Shown piece after piece: positions 17,044 through 25,684 of a stretch of 64,000 nt of DNA. Location: assembly GCA_963711375.1 (NCBI GenBank), contig CAVQDV010000005.1:744001-808000 (forward strand), read 5' to 3'. Under the pieces are notes generated by a model. That model had not been told where the DNA came from, searched no databases, and was given only the letters and a program-made list of their open reading frames with translations. The stretch comes from CAVQDV01 sp963711375 (GTDB taxonomy: Bacteria > Pseudomonadota > Gammaproteobacteria > Coxiellales > Coxiellaceae). Made by a program: the position numbers and the translations under genes. Position 1 is the first letter of the stretch. Every line of letters starts with the position of its first letter.

Positions 17044-18168
17044 TTAATTTGATAAAACTAAGGCTTCTTCGGAAATAGTAAATTTTTCAGGGAACTCTAT
17101 CTTCATACCGAAATATTGGCAAGGTGCATTCCATCCCGATTCGGTAAGCTCATTAAATTTACGCGGATTTTCTATCAAATTAAACGCTATTGTACTAACT
17201 CCTCGATTGTCTATAGCAATCGTTCTAATCATATCCTGAGGTCGATTTAAAAATTGGCTTTTCTCTGTTTGAGTAGCGGCAGAAACAGTAGTTTTCACCA
17301 TATTGAACAATCCTGTTTTTGCAGCTTCTCTGGGGGGCTCTTGCACATCTCCACGCAAAAACTCCGCCTCTTCTTTTGAAGTAATTTTAAAACCTAGAAC
17401 GGACCGATCATAAGCTTCATCCGGAAGATCAAAAACCGTAATCGGATAATTTTGATTAATTCCCCCATCAACATAGAGATCATCACTTTCTTGAACACGC
17501 AGGCCATTTATTTTCTCATGGATTTGGTGCGGTTCAAAAACCAGAGGAATGGCTGTTGAAGCTCGAATAGCATCGGAGATAATGACATTAGGACTATTTT
17601 TATAGTTAAAAACGCGAATTGGGGTCATCTTGGATTGTTTATTGACTGCCACCACAGTAAGATCAGAAAAAAGAGGGTTTCGTTGTGTTAATTCATGTAA
17701 TTCAGAAAAGGTACAAAAGGCAGTGTCGGTTTTTTTATTAATCACTCGCTCGATCCAGGTGCGAAGTTCCTCACCCATGTAAATACCACCCTCTTTTCCA
17801 ATCCTTGAAAACATGACAGGAGCTTTTGAAAGCGCGGGCATCACCGCGATGGCTGGACTCTTTTCTTTTTCCAATTTCCCTACCGTTTTTAGCAAGGGGC
17901 CCGCTGTATTTTTTCCATGTTCGTCAAAAAATTTCTTAAAGTCCATTTCCTTCATAATGCTGAGAATTTCGTCTACATTATAGCCGACAGCAACAACAGC
18001 CGCCATGATAGAGCCAGCCGAAGTTCCTGCAACCTCTTGGACCTGTTCTGGTTTCACTCCGCAGGCCAGCGTGGCTGCATAGGCAGTAACATGTCCAAGA
18101 CCCTTGGCACCCCCGCCATTAAACACCAATTTTTTAACCTCTTCCGGTTTTATTTTGCTTAGTCGCAT
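17044..18168 (-). CDS. Patatin-like phospholipase
   Basis: 374 residues. The three diagnostic elements are all present: the oxyanion loop GGGAKG (18-23), the nucleophile elbow GTSAGS with Ser51, and the dyad Asp234 in DGG. The family hydrolyses ester bonds of phospholipids (PLA1/PLA2) and includes Legionella VipD-type effectors, ExoU and the CBASS effector CapV. No signal peptide is seen. It is the first gene of the minus-strand operon that ends at 11038. AAAGGAG lies eight bases before the ATG. No convincing -35/-10 pair was found in the 134 bases shared with glmS. Confidence 0.9.
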   Translation of the reverse strand: MRLSKIKPEEVKKLVFNGGGAKGLGHVTAYAATLACGVKPEQVQEVAGTSAGSIMAAVVAVGYNVDEILSIMKEMDFKKFFDEHGKNTAGPLLKTVGKLEKEKSPAIAVMPALSKAPVMFSRIGKEGGIYMGEELRTWIERVINKKTDTAFCTFSELHELTQRNPLFSDLTVVAVNKQSKMTPIRVFNYKNSPNVIISDAIRASTAIPLVFEPHQIHEKINGLRVQESDDLYVDGGINQNYPITVFDLPDEAYDRSVLGFKITSKEEAEFLRGDVQEPPREAAKTGLFNMVKTTVSAATQTEKSQFLNRPQDMIRTIAIDNRGVSTIAFNLIENPRKFNELTESGWNAPCQYFGMKIEFPEKFTISEEALVLSN

Positions 18169-18243
18169 ATTTTCATCTCCTTTGATTTTTCAGAATGATG
18201 CAACACTAGCAAACTTCAAAACCCAAATAAAGACTTACTTTTC

Positions 18244-18295
18244 TTGACATCGGAAGGCTCTAGCTCTATGTTTTGATAATCAAATCCAGAAGGAG
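18244..18295 (+). promoter_or_regulatory. glmS promoter and ribosome binding site
   Basis: TTGACA at 18244-18249 and TATGTT at 18267-18272 are separated by 17 bases, a good sigma-70 promoter reading toward glmS. AAGGAG at 18290-18295 sits seven bases before the ATG at 18303 and decides the start. Confidence 0.7.
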
Positions 18296-18302
18296 CGAGT
18301 TT

Positions 18303-20138
18303 ATGTGCGGAATCGTAGGTGCCATTGCCCAAAGAGATATTTCACCCATTTTGTTAGAAGGCCTAAAACGCCTGGAATACCGCGGCTATGATTCGGCGGG
18401 AATCGCGGTCATCGATCCCAAAAATGGTGAAATTGATCGTATTCGCGTGCACGGAAAAGTGGCAAAGCTCGAAGAAGCGCTTGAGACCAACCCATTGCCT
18501 GGCATCTTAGGAATTGCCCACACACGCTGGGCGACGCATGGCGTTCCAAGCGAAAAAAATGCTCACCCTCATCTTTCCAAAAATGAAATTGCTGTCGTGC
18601 ATAATGGCATCATTGAAAATTATGCCGATTTACGTAAAAAATTAATTGCCGAGGGTTATGAATTTACATCCGAAACCGACACAGAAGTTATCGGCCATCT
18701 GATTCATCATCATCTGAAAAATTCTCCTGATTTAATCAATGCGATTTATTTATCCACCCTTGAACTTGCAGGCGCCTATGCGCTTGGCATTATTTCGAAA
18801 AAAAATCCGCAGGAATTATTTGCCGTTCGTCGCGGAAGTCCCCTGGTAATTGGACTCGGTATTGGCGAAAATTTTATTGCCTCCGACCCTTTGGCGCTTT
18901 TATCCATTACTCAAAAATTTATTTATCCAGAAGAAGGCGACATTGCGCATATCACCACAAAAAGGGTCAGCATTTTTGATAAAGATAAAAAACCTGTCGA
19001 ACGTAAAACTCATAGATCTCAAGCGACGGCTGATAGCACAAACAAGGGTGAATATCGACATTTCATGCTTAAAGAAATTTTTGAGCAGGCCGAGTCTCTC
19101 ACCAACACACTCAATGGTCACTTGGTGAATGATAAATTAATCGCAAATGCTTTTGGTCACAATGCTCCCAATATTTTTCCGAAGGTGAAACGAATTCAAA
19201 TCGTGGCGTGCGGAACCAGTTTTCACGCCGCTTTAGTCGCACGCTATTGGATTGAGGCTTTCGCGAATTTACCCTGCAATGTCGAAATTGCCAGTGAAAA
19301 TCGCTATCGTAAAATTATTGTCGAGCCTGATACTTTGTTTATTGCCCTTTCTCAATCTGGAGAAACCGCCGACACCTTGGCGGCTTTACGTCGCGCAAAA
19401 ACCGAGGGTTATTTTGCTACTTTAGGTATTTGTAATGTTCCTGAAAGTTCTTTGATGCGCGAATCGGATTTAGTTTTCCTAACTCGTGCCGGTGCAGAAA
19501 TTGGCGTTGCTGCGACAAAAACTTTCACATCGCAACTTATGGCCCTTTTAATTTTAACGGGTGTTTTAGGGAAATTAAATGGCATGAGCGAAAAGGATTC
19601 ACTTTCACTCATTCGCGCCATGCAACAGTTGCCCGCCCTAATTAATTCGACACTTTCTTTAAATGACCACTTAAAAGAAATCTCTCATCGCTTTTTAAAT
19701 AAAAATGATGCCTTATTTTTAGGCCGTGGTGATAATTATCCCATCGCCATGGAAGGGGCTTTAAAATTAAAAGAAATTTCCTACATGCATGCAGAAGCCT
19801 ACCCCGCTGGCGAATTAAAACATGGCCCGCTTGCCTTGGTTGATAAGGACATGCCAGTAATTGTTTTAGCCCCAAAAAACAGCTTATTTGAGAAATTAGA
19901 ATCCAATGTTCACGAAGTGCAAGCACGCGGTGGCGATCTCTATATTTTTACCGATGCGCCAGAACACTGGAAAGAGAATATTAATTGTCACGTCATTGCA
20001 ATGCCTTCTCTGCCACATTGGCTTGAGCCAATTATTTACACAATCCCGATGCAATTATTAGCGTATTATGTTGCGGTTTTAAAAGGTACTGACGTCGACC
20101 AACCTAGAAATTTAGCGAAATCTGTCACAGTGGAATAA
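18303..20138 (+). CDS. glmS: Glutamine-fructose-6-phosphate aminotransferase (isomerizing)
   Basis: Makes glucosamine-6-phosphate from fructose-6-phosphate and glutamine, the entry to peptidoglycan and LPS amino sugars. The start must be the ATG at 18303, because removal of Met then exposes Cys2 (MCGIVG), the glutaminase nucleophile; an upstream TTG in frame would add ten unneeded residues. The N-terminal Ntn glutaminase domain is followed by two SIS sugar-isomerase domains (VACGTSFHAAL, ALSQSGETADT, then GRGDNYPIAMEGALKLKE). The C-terminus KSVTVE is the canonical GlmS ending. The length of 611 residues is normal. Confidence 0.97.
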   Translation: MCGIVGAIAQRDISPILLEGLKRLEYRGYDSAGIAVIDPKNGEIDRIRVHGKVAKLEEALETNPLPGILGIAHTRWATHGVPSEKNAHPHLSKNEIAVVHNGIIENYADLRKKLIAEGYEFTSETDTEVIGHLIHHHLKNSPDLINAIYLSTLELAGAYALGIISKKNPQELFAVRRGSPLVIGLGIGENFIASDPLALLSITQKFIYPEEGDIAHITTKRVSIFDKDKKPVERKTHRSQATADSTNKGEYRHFMLKEIFEQAESLTNTLNGHLVNDKLIANAFGHNAPNIFPKVKRIQIVACGTSFHAALVARYWIEAFANLPCNVEIASENRYRKIIVEPDTLFIALSQSGETADTLAALRRAKTEGYFATLGICNVPESSLMRESDLVFLTRAGAEIGVAATKTFTSQLMALLILTGVLGKLNGMSEKDSLSLIRAMQQLPALINSTLSLNDHLKEISHRFLNKNDALFLGRGDNYPIAMEGALKLKEISYMHAEAYPAGELKHGPLALVDKDMPVIVLAPKNSLFEKLESNVHEVQARGGDLYIFTDAPEHWKENINCHVIAMPSLPHWLEPIIYTIPMQLLAYYVAVLKGTDVDQPRNLAKSVTVE

Positions 20139-20179
20139 ATCTGAGGCTGAGTATTATTTTCGCTCGTCTTGTAAGATAT

Positions 20180-20269
20180 CCGACTAAAAAGTTTTTATTG
20201 CTTATTAAACTTTAAGTCGGTAAACTTTAATAAGAAAAAACCAATTAAAGTAATCTTTAATAAGAGACC
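20180..20269 (+). promoter_or_regulatory. Inverted and direct repeats between glmS and fic
   Basis: Near-perfect arms CCGACTAAAAAGTTT (20180-20194) and AAACTTTAAGTCGG (20207-20220) could form a hairpin after glmS. Overlapping this, TTATTAAA and TTTAATAA form a second inverted repeat, and CTTTAATAAGA occurs twice (about 20225 and 20255) just before the fic start. This pattern looks like an autoregulatory operator for fic or a glmS 3' structure. Which of the two is unknown. Confidence 0.45.
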
Positions 20270-20275
20270 TTCACT

Positions 20276-21502
20276 ATGAACAAGGCGAATCGAGTAGGTA
20301 GACACATTACCACAAGTACTGGCGGTGAAAAGGTCAAAGCCTATCTCCCACCTGATTTACCCCCATACCCGCCACTGGAATTTTCTGAATATTTGCTTAG
20401 GTTAATGGAGGCAACTAGCCAAGCCCTTGGCCGACTTGATGGTGCAAGTTTGATGTTGCCGAATATCGATCTTTTTACCTACATGTTCCTACGAAAGGAG
20501 GCCTTAGTCTCCTCTCAGATTGAGGGAACTCAATCTTCTTTTGCCGATCTTATGCTTTATGAATCAGAGCAAACTCCTGACGTCCCTGTGGAAGATATTG
20601 AAGAAGTGGTTAATTATATCGCAGCTATAAACCACGGAATTACACGCATCAAGAAAGGCTTCCCCTTATCTTTGCGCTTAATTAAAGAAATTCATGCCAT
20701 ATTGCTGCATGGGACGAGGGGCCGAGAAAAAATGCCCGGTGAGTTTCGTCGTTCTCAAAATTGGATCGGTGGCTCACGCCCTGGCACGGCGCGATTCGTG
20801 CCGCCACCGCCTGATCTTGTTATGGCCTGCATGGGCGCACTGGAAAAGTTTCTACATAACGACCCCGTGAACACTTCGCCCCTCATAAAAGCGGCACTCA
20901 TGCACGTGCAATTTGAAACTATTCATCCTTTTTTAGATGGCAATGGTCGCGTCGGTCGCCTCTTGATTACATTGATTTTATTTTCAGAATCGGTATTGCA
21001 TATGCCCTCATTATATTTGAGCTTATATTTTAAAACCCATCGTGAACAATATTACGATTTATTGCAAAAGGTTCGGCTAGAAGGCGATTGGGAGGCATGG
21101 CTGGAATTTTTTTTAACAGCAATAAAAGAAACTTCCGAGCAAGCGGTGACATCGATTATGGATATACAGAAATTATTTTCCTCAGATGAAAAAAAACTGT
21201 TAAAGCTTGGCCGAGCTATGAAAAGCGCCTTAGAAGTTTATCGATATCTGCAAAAAAAACCGATAGCTACTATTGCGCAATGCGTACTGCATTTAGATTC
21301 CACGGTGCCAACTGTTACAAAAGCATTTGAGTATTTACTTCAAGCACGCATTGTGAAAGAAACCACTGGCCAAGAAAGAAATCGCATTTTCGCTTATGAA
21401 AAATATGTGAGAATATTAAGTGAAGGTGCTAATCCTCTAGTAGCCCGAACAACTGGAAAAAAAAAACCATCCACTCCGCGGGCGAGTAAAAAGTGGGGTT
21501 AA
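20276..21502 (+). CDS. Fic family protein (AMPylator-type) with N-terminal inhibitory motif
   Basis: 408 residues. The Fic motif HPFLDGNGRVGR is complete at 217-228, so the protein should transfer AMP (or another nucleotide moiety) to target hydroxyls. The N-terminal Fic_N region has the inhibitory helix motif [ST]xxxE[GN] as SSQIEG at 79-84, the arrangement of self-inhibited class II Fic proteins. A winged-helix-like C-terminal domain spans about 310-385. The last ~20 residues (after SEGANPL) are basic and are encoded antisense to a decayed nucleotidyltransferase gene, so they may be a run-on. The target is unknown. Confidence 0.88.
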   Translation: MNKANRVGRHITTSTGGEKVKAYLPPDLPPYPPLEFSEYLLRLMEATSQALGRLDGASLMLPNIDLFTYMFLRKEALVSSQIEGTQSSFADLMLYESEQTPDVPVEDIEEVVNYIAAINHGITRIKKGFPLSLRLIKEIHAILLHGTRGREKMPGEFRRSQNWIGGSRPGTARFVPPPPDLVMACMGALEKFLHNDPVNTSPLIKAALMHVQFETIHPFLDGNGRVGRLLITLILFSESVLHMPSLYLSLYFKTHREQYYDLLQKVRLEGDWEAWLEFFLTAIKETSEQAVTSIMDIQKLFSSDEKKLLKLGRAMKSALEVYRYLQKKPIATIAQCVLHLDSTVPTVTKAFEYLLQARIVKETTGQERNRIFAYEKYVRILSEGANPLVARTTGKKKPSTPRASKKWG

Positions 21503-21668
21503 TTTTTCTGCCTAATTTCAGTTCGGTTTTCTCGAAAAGCTTGAAAAAATCGGCATAAACTAAATCTTCTCCTATCACCATTAAATCAATGTCGCTGGCA
21601 GCATTATCACTTTGCTTTGCCAATGTGTAGAAATCCTTGTCTGGCTGACTAAAAAATAAACCAGGCAT
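21429..21668 (-). pseudogene. HTH-nucleotidyltransferase gene remnant with internal deletion
   Basis: The 79-residue reading begins LFFSQPDKDFYTLAKQ, which resembles the start of wHTH-type nucleotidyltransferase proteins. It then jumps straight to SDNAASDIDLMVIGED, the metal-binding strand of the MNT fold, and ends with LGRKINPTFYSPAEW. In complete relatives about 70-90 residues (the helix-turn-helix and the GSxARG motif) lie between these parts, so an internal in-frame deletion is likely. The C-terminal part runs antisense into the 3' end of fic. Loss of the GS motif should abolish nucleotidyl transfer. Confidence 0.6.
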
Positions 21669-21698
21669 ACCCTGCTTCGCTTTCGAAAACAGGGCGTC

Positions 21699-21748
21699 GG
21701 ATAAGATGTCTTATCCCATACTCAGATTGGGTATGTTTATACCCAATT
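21699..21748. promoter_or_regulatory. Two adjacent perfect palindromes upstream of the nucleotidyltransferase remnant
   Basis: GGATAAGATGTCTTATCC (21699-21716) has 8-bp arms. About 10 bases further on, ATTGGGTAT, four bases (GTTT) and ATACCCAAT form a second perfect 9-bp inverted repeat (about 21726-21747). They lie where the promoter of the minus-strand remnant gene should be, and look like operators of a self-regulated gene such as a toxin-antitoxin unit. Confidence 0.5.
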
Positions 21749-21776
21749 TAGGTATTGTCAATCCGGTGCAATAAAT

Positions 21777-21977
21777 TTATCCAAGACCATTTTGAAATTC
21801 TTCAATTTCCTCATCATCTTCTAAAATTTCAAACCTTACATCGTCAGGATTTTCATTCATTCTTAGTAAAGGTATTTGTTCTTCATTAGGGGCCGCGGCA
21901 TCTTCAGGAGTTGATGCTTGATACTCGTCGCGCATCCTGGGCAATATTAAGTAATTGAGGCCGATTAGTATCCGCAA
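21777..21977 (-). CDS. Hypothetical acidic small protein (doubtful)
   Basis: A 66-codon reading with a TTG start; an internal ATG would give about 52 residues. The C-terminal half is strongly acidic (ILEDDEEIEEFQ). No homologue is recognised and no clear ribosome binding site is visible. The frame is open upstream of the TTG for about 20 codons, so this may be the end of a decayed gene. It is listed because it is the only candidate coding region in the gap between 21668 and 22093. Confidence 0.2.
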   Translation of the reverse strand: MRILIGLNYLILPRMRDEYQASTPEDAAAPNEEQIPLLRMNENPDDVRFEILEDDEEIEEFQNGLG

Positions 21978-22092
21978 CGAGGCTTTTTTGGAAAAAAGTA
22001 TTAAGCCTGTCTGATGCTATAAAATTAAATGTGGGTTGTTCACTCCGTGTTAGAAAATCATTGAATTGAACGTTAACAGCAGAAGAAATGCA

Positions 22093-22641
22093 TCGTCATT
22101 TGAGAACATTTAGGTTCATGGCAACTCTTGTCCCCTCTCCCCTTGCGGGAGAGGGTTAGGGTGAGGGGTAAAAAATCCCGAATATTTTTACAGTGCCATT
22201 GCTATTATCATGAGCGCATGAAAAGACTCCTGTTAGAAAGAGCGAAAAATCTTAGAATAAAACAAACAAATGTAGAAAGATTAATTTGGCAGCATTTGAG
22301 AGGTAGACGATTTTCTAACTTTAAATTTAGACGACAAGTGCCAATTGGAAATTATATTTTGGATTTTGTTTGTTTAGAGAAGAGATTCATTATTGAAATT
22401 GATGGTGGACAACATTGTGAGCAAATTTTCTATGACAATGAAAGAACGGTTTGGTTAGACTCACAGGGTTTTCAATTAGCAAGATATTGGAATAATGAAG
22501 TGCTTTTTCAATTAGATGCTGTAATGGATGATATTTTTTTGAAATTGAATAGTCTCCTTTAATACCCCTCACCCTAACCCTCTCCCGCAAGGGGAGAGGG
22601 GACAATTGTTGCCATGCACTTAAATGTTCTTAAATGACTTA
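22093..22641. mobile_element. DUF559 gene bounded by ~80-bp imperfect inverted repeats
   Basis: The left arm (about 22093-22170) and right arm (about 22562-22641) are reverse complements over some 80 bases. Both contain the ACCCCTCACCCTAACCCTCT block, the CCCGCAAGGGGAGAGGGGAC palindrome, GTTGCCATG, and TAAATGTTCT(T/C)AAATGAC at the outer edge. Between them lies only the DUF559 gene. A third, partial copy starts at 22648. The structure looks like a small mobile or mobilised unit of about 550 bp. No target-site duplication was confirmed by eye. Confidence 0.6.
22218..22562 (+). CDS. DUF559 (Vsr-like fold) endonuclease domain protein
   Basis: 114 residues from the ATG at 22218. The longer frame reaches back into the flanking repeat (translating as SPLPLRERVRVRG, a known artefact of such repeats) and is not believed. 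The core is that of DUF559: ERLIWQHLRGRRFSNFKFRRQ, then YILDFVCLEKRFIIEIDGGQH, with an Asp in DFV, the catalytic-looking EIDGGQH, and AVMDDI near the end. Members have a very-short-patch-repair endonuclease-like PD-(D/E)xK fold and are often found inside this type of repeat in unrelated genomes. The biological role is unknown. Confidence 0.8.
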   Translation: MKRLLLERAKNLRIKQTNVERLIWQHLRGRRFSNFKFRRQVPIGNYILDFVCLEKRFIIEIDGGQHCEQIFYDNERTVWLDSQGFQLARYWNNEVLFQLDAVMDDIFLKLNSLL

Positions 22642-22647
22642 TACTAG

Positions 22648-22700
22648 CCTCTCCCGCAAGGGGAGAGGGGACAAGAGTTGTCAAGCACCTAGGACGCCCA
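22648..22700. repeat. Partial extra copy of the REP-like repeat
   Basis: CCTCTCCCGCAAGGGGAGAG (from 22649) followed by GGGACAAGAGTTGTCAAGC repeats the inner part of the right arm of the DUF559 unit in the same orientation, without the leading ACCCCTCACC block. Confidence 0.65.
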
Positions 22701-22850
22701 AGAGACTTATATCTCCATAATTTGAAATTTTGTCAGGTGCAAATTAAAAGTTAAGATAATCATTCCGAAGCCTTAAATAGATCCGAGAGGCTTACAATAT
22801 TGGTCATGAGTTCCTGGCTAAATGACATAACGAGGCCCCTCTAGGAAATC

Positions 22851-22945
22851 GTTTCGTTCTGTCTGGAATGAGGTTCCAGGGAGAACGAAAACGAAGATAA
22901 CTGGGTTTTCGTTCTGTCTGGACTTCAACTCCAAGCAGAACGAAA
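22851..22945 (-). repeat. Two tandem near-identical hairpins downstream of polA
   Basis: Hairpin 1 (22851-22892) pairs GTTTCGTTCT with AGAACGAAAAC. Hairpin 2 (22905-22945) pairs TTTTCGTTCT with AGAACGAAAC. Both share the block TTCGTTCTGTCTGGA on the left arm and differ in the loop. They start 33 bases after the polA stop codon in the direction of polA transcription. The gap 22701-22850 shows nothing else recognisable. Confidence 0.6.
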
Positions 22946-22977
22946 CACCTAGCGGGTGGCTTTTGGTCTGGAGAATA

Positions 22978-25662
22978 TCAGTGCGCTTCATCCCAATTTG
23001 GGCCAACACCGACATCGACTAGGAGGGGAACTGATAATTCAACTGCGTTTTCCATGCGATTTTTGATGTTTTCTACGAAATAGGCTTCTTCTTTTTCGTT
23101 GATTTCGAAGACCAACTCATCGTGGACTTGCATAATCATCTTAGCATCGGCTTTAGATTCTCTTAGCCATTGGTCAATATTAATCATCGCGAGCTTTATA
23201 ATATCGGCTGCAGTACCTTGGAGTGGAGCATTAATCGCTGCGCGTTCTGCTGCTCTTCGTCTTTGTAAATTGGCCACATTAATTTCTGGAACGTATAATC
23301 GTCTTCCAAAAAGCGTTTCAACATAGCCTTGTTTGGAGGCAATTTCACGCGATTTTTCCATGTATTCGTGAACTTTTGGATAACGGGCAAAATAAACATC
23401 GATATAATCTTTAGCACTTTTCGTGTCGATGCCTAATTGCTGAGATAAACCAAAACTTGACATGCCATAAATTAAACCGAAATTAATCGCCTTGGCGTGA
23501 CGTCTTTGATCCGAGGTAACAGAATCAAGTGAAACGCCAAACACTTCCGATGCTGTTGCGGAATGAATATCTAAGCCTTTTGCAAAAGCGGCTAAAAGCC
23601 CTTGATCCTGCGAAAGATGTGCCATAATGCGTAATTCCACTTGAGAATAATCGGCGGATAAAATTTTATAATGCGGTGGCGCAATAAAAGCCTGGCGAAT
23701 TTTTCGACCTTCTTCAGTGCGTACCGGAATATTTTGCAAATTAGGGTCTGTCGAAGAAAGTCTTCCCGTCGCTGTTACCGCCTGATTATACGAGGTGTGC
23801 ACTCGACCAGTTATAGAATTAATTTGCTCAGGCAATGCATCAGTATAAGTAGATTTTAACTTGCTTAAACTTCGATATTCTAAAATAAATTTTGGCATCG
23901 GGTAATGATGCGCTAATTCCGATAATACTTCCTCTGCCGTTGAGGGTTGGCCTGTTGGAGTTTTTTTTGTCACCGGTATTTTTAATTTTTCATAGAGAAT
24001 AGTTTGCAATTGCTTAGGGGAACCTAAATTAAACACTTCACCAGCAATTTCGTAAACGGTCTCTTTAAGCGATTGAATTCTTTCGCCCAGTTCAATGCTC
24101 TGAGTTTTTAATAGCGCTTTATCAATTAAAACACCTGTGGCTTCTATTTTGGCAAGCACAGGCATTAGAGGCATTTCAATTTCTGTAAATACAGTCGTTA
24201 AGCCCTTTGAGGCCTTAATGTCCGGCCATAATTTTTCATGTAGCCTCAAAGTGACATCCGCATCTTCTGCCGCATAATTAGAAGCCACCTCAAGTGGAAT
24301 TTGATTAAACGTTAGCATTTTGGAGCCTTTTCCAGCGATATCTTCAAATTTAATCGTGCTTTCACCCAAATATTTTAAAGCCAGGCTATCCATGTCGTGT
24401 CGGCTCATCGTGCTATTTAACACATAGGATTCGAGCATGGTATCAAAACAATGTGCTTTAAATTCGATTCCGTATTTCATTAATACTTGTCGGTCATATT
24501 TTAAATTTTGACCTACCACAATTTTCTTCGGGTCATCCAATAATTTTTTCATTTCTTGAATCACAAAATCTCTCGACAATTGCGTCGGGGCTTCGGGATA
24601 ATTGTGCATCACGGGAACATAGGCGGCGTGAAACGAATGATCCGAAAATGAGAGGCCAACAAGCTCGGCTTCAAAAGGATTCAAACTGGTGGTTTCGGTA
24701 TCAAAGGAAAAATAAGGCGCTTTTTCAAGTTTCTTAAGCCATTTTTCAAATGTGGCTTTATCAGAAATCATTTCATATTTTCTAGAGTTCACCACGGTTT
24801 CGGTTTGTTCTGATTGGAGCGCTTCGAGCCATTTTCGAAATTCTAATTCTTTAAATATTTCGATTAATTTTTCTTTATCCGGTGCCTGTCGCGTGAGGGT
24901 GTGAAAATCCACTCCGACGTCGACATCGGTTTTTATGGTGACTAATTCCTGTGAAAGCTTGAGAACCTCTAAATTTTCGCGAAGATTTTCGCCCACTTTT
25001 CCCGTAATTTTATCTGCATTGTTGACGATATTTTCGACCGAATCAAATTCCGAGAGCCATTTTACAGCCGTTTTAGGCCCAACTTTTGGAATACCAGGAA
25101 TATTATCACTGGTATCACCAACCAAGGCTAAATAATCAATCATTCTTTCCGGCGGCACACCAAATTTATTAATAACTCCATCTCGATCGAGCAAGGTGTC
25201 AGACATCGTATTAATTAACGTGACATTTGGATTCACAAGCTGAGCTAGATCTTTATCACCTGTTGAGATAAGTGTTGAAAGGCCTTCTTTTTCAGCTTTT
25301 TTAGCTAAAGTCCCAATCACATCGTCGGCTTCAAACCCTTCAACCACCACGAGTGGCAAACCCATGGCTTTAATGGCTGAGAAAAGTGGAGCAATTTGAT
25401 CCCGTAAATCGTCGGGCATTTTAGTTCGATTTGCTTTGTATTCTGAATAAAGGTCGTAGCGAAATGTTTTTCCCTTGGGATCAAACACAACGGCGACATA
25501 TTCAGGGTGATAATCATTTAACAATTTTTTTAGCATATTTAAGACGCCATAAATGGCACCAGTCGGCTTGCCTTTGGAATTCGATAGCGGAGGCAGCGCG
25601 AAAAATGCACGGAATAAATAGGATGATCCATCCACTAATACTAATGGTTTTTTTGCAGTCAT
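22978..25662 (-). CDS. polA: DNA polymerase I
   Basis: 894 residues, full-length PolA with all three activities. The 5'-3' exonuclease/FEN domain covers ~1-290 (VDGSSYLFRAFFALPP, then ISTGDKDLAQLV). The 3'-5' proofreading domain (~310-490) keeps FSFDTETTSLN and the later AEDADVTLRLHEKL acidic residues, so proofreading is likely active. The polymerase domain has SADYSQVELRIMAHLS, RRHAKAINFGLIYGMS and MQVHDELVFEI. It fills gaps in repair and removes Okazaki primers. It is followed on its 3' side by two tandem hairpins. Confidence 0.97.
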   Translation of the reverse strand: MTAKKPLVLVDGSSYLFRAFFALPPLSNSKGKPTGAIYGVLNMLKKLLNDYHPEYVAVVFDPKGKTFRYDLYSEYKANRTKMPDDLRDQIAPLFSAIKAMGLPLVVVEGFEADDVIGTLAKKAEKEGLSTLISTGDKDLAQLVNPNVTLINTMSDTLLDRDGVINKFGVPPERMIDYLALVGDTSDNIPGIPKVGPKTAVKWLSEFDSVENIVNNADKITGKVGENLRENLEVLKLSQELVTIKTDVDVGVDFHTLTRQAPDKEKLIEIFKELEFRKWLEALQSEQTETVVNSRKYEMISDKATFEKWLKKLEKAPYFSFDTETTSLNPFEAELVGLSFSDHSFHAAYVPVMHNYPEAPTQLSRDFVIQEMKKLLDDPKKIVVGQNLKYDRQVLMKYGIEFKAHCFDTMLESYVLNSTMSRHDMDSLALKYLGESTIKFEDIAGKGSKMLTFNQIPLEVASNYAAEDADVTLRLHEKLWPDIKASKGLTTVFTEIEMPLMPVLAKIEATGVLIDKALLKTQSIELGERIQSLKETVYEIAGEVFNLGSPKQLQTILYEKLKIPVTKKTPTGQPSTAEEVLSELAHHYPMPKFILEYRSLSKLKSTYTDALPEQINSITGRVHTSYNQAVTATGRLSSTDPNLQNIPVRTEEGRKIRQAFIAPPHYKILSADYSQVELRIMAHLSQDQGLLAAFAKGLDIHSATASEVFGVSLDSVTSDQRRHAKAINFGLIYGMSSFGLSQQLGIDTKSAKDYIDVYFARYPKVHEYMEKSREIASKQGYVETLFGRRLYVPEINVANLQRRRAAERAAINAPLQGTAADIIKLAMINIDQWLRESKADAKMIMQVHDELVFEINEKEEAYFVENIKNRMENAVELSVPLLVDVGVGPNWDEAH

Positions 25663-25684
25663 GATTTTCCTTATTGGAGATTAT

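Noticed and set aside
22128..22217. N-terminal extension of the DUF559 reading frame into the left repeat
   Set aside because: The translated repeat (SPLPLRERVRVRG) is a well-known artefact of this repeat type; the ATG at 22218 gives a complete DUF559 domain.
22851..22945. Possible two-unit CRISPR array
   Set aside because: The units are self-complementary hairpins with only two copies and no spacers of regular length; no cas genes are near.
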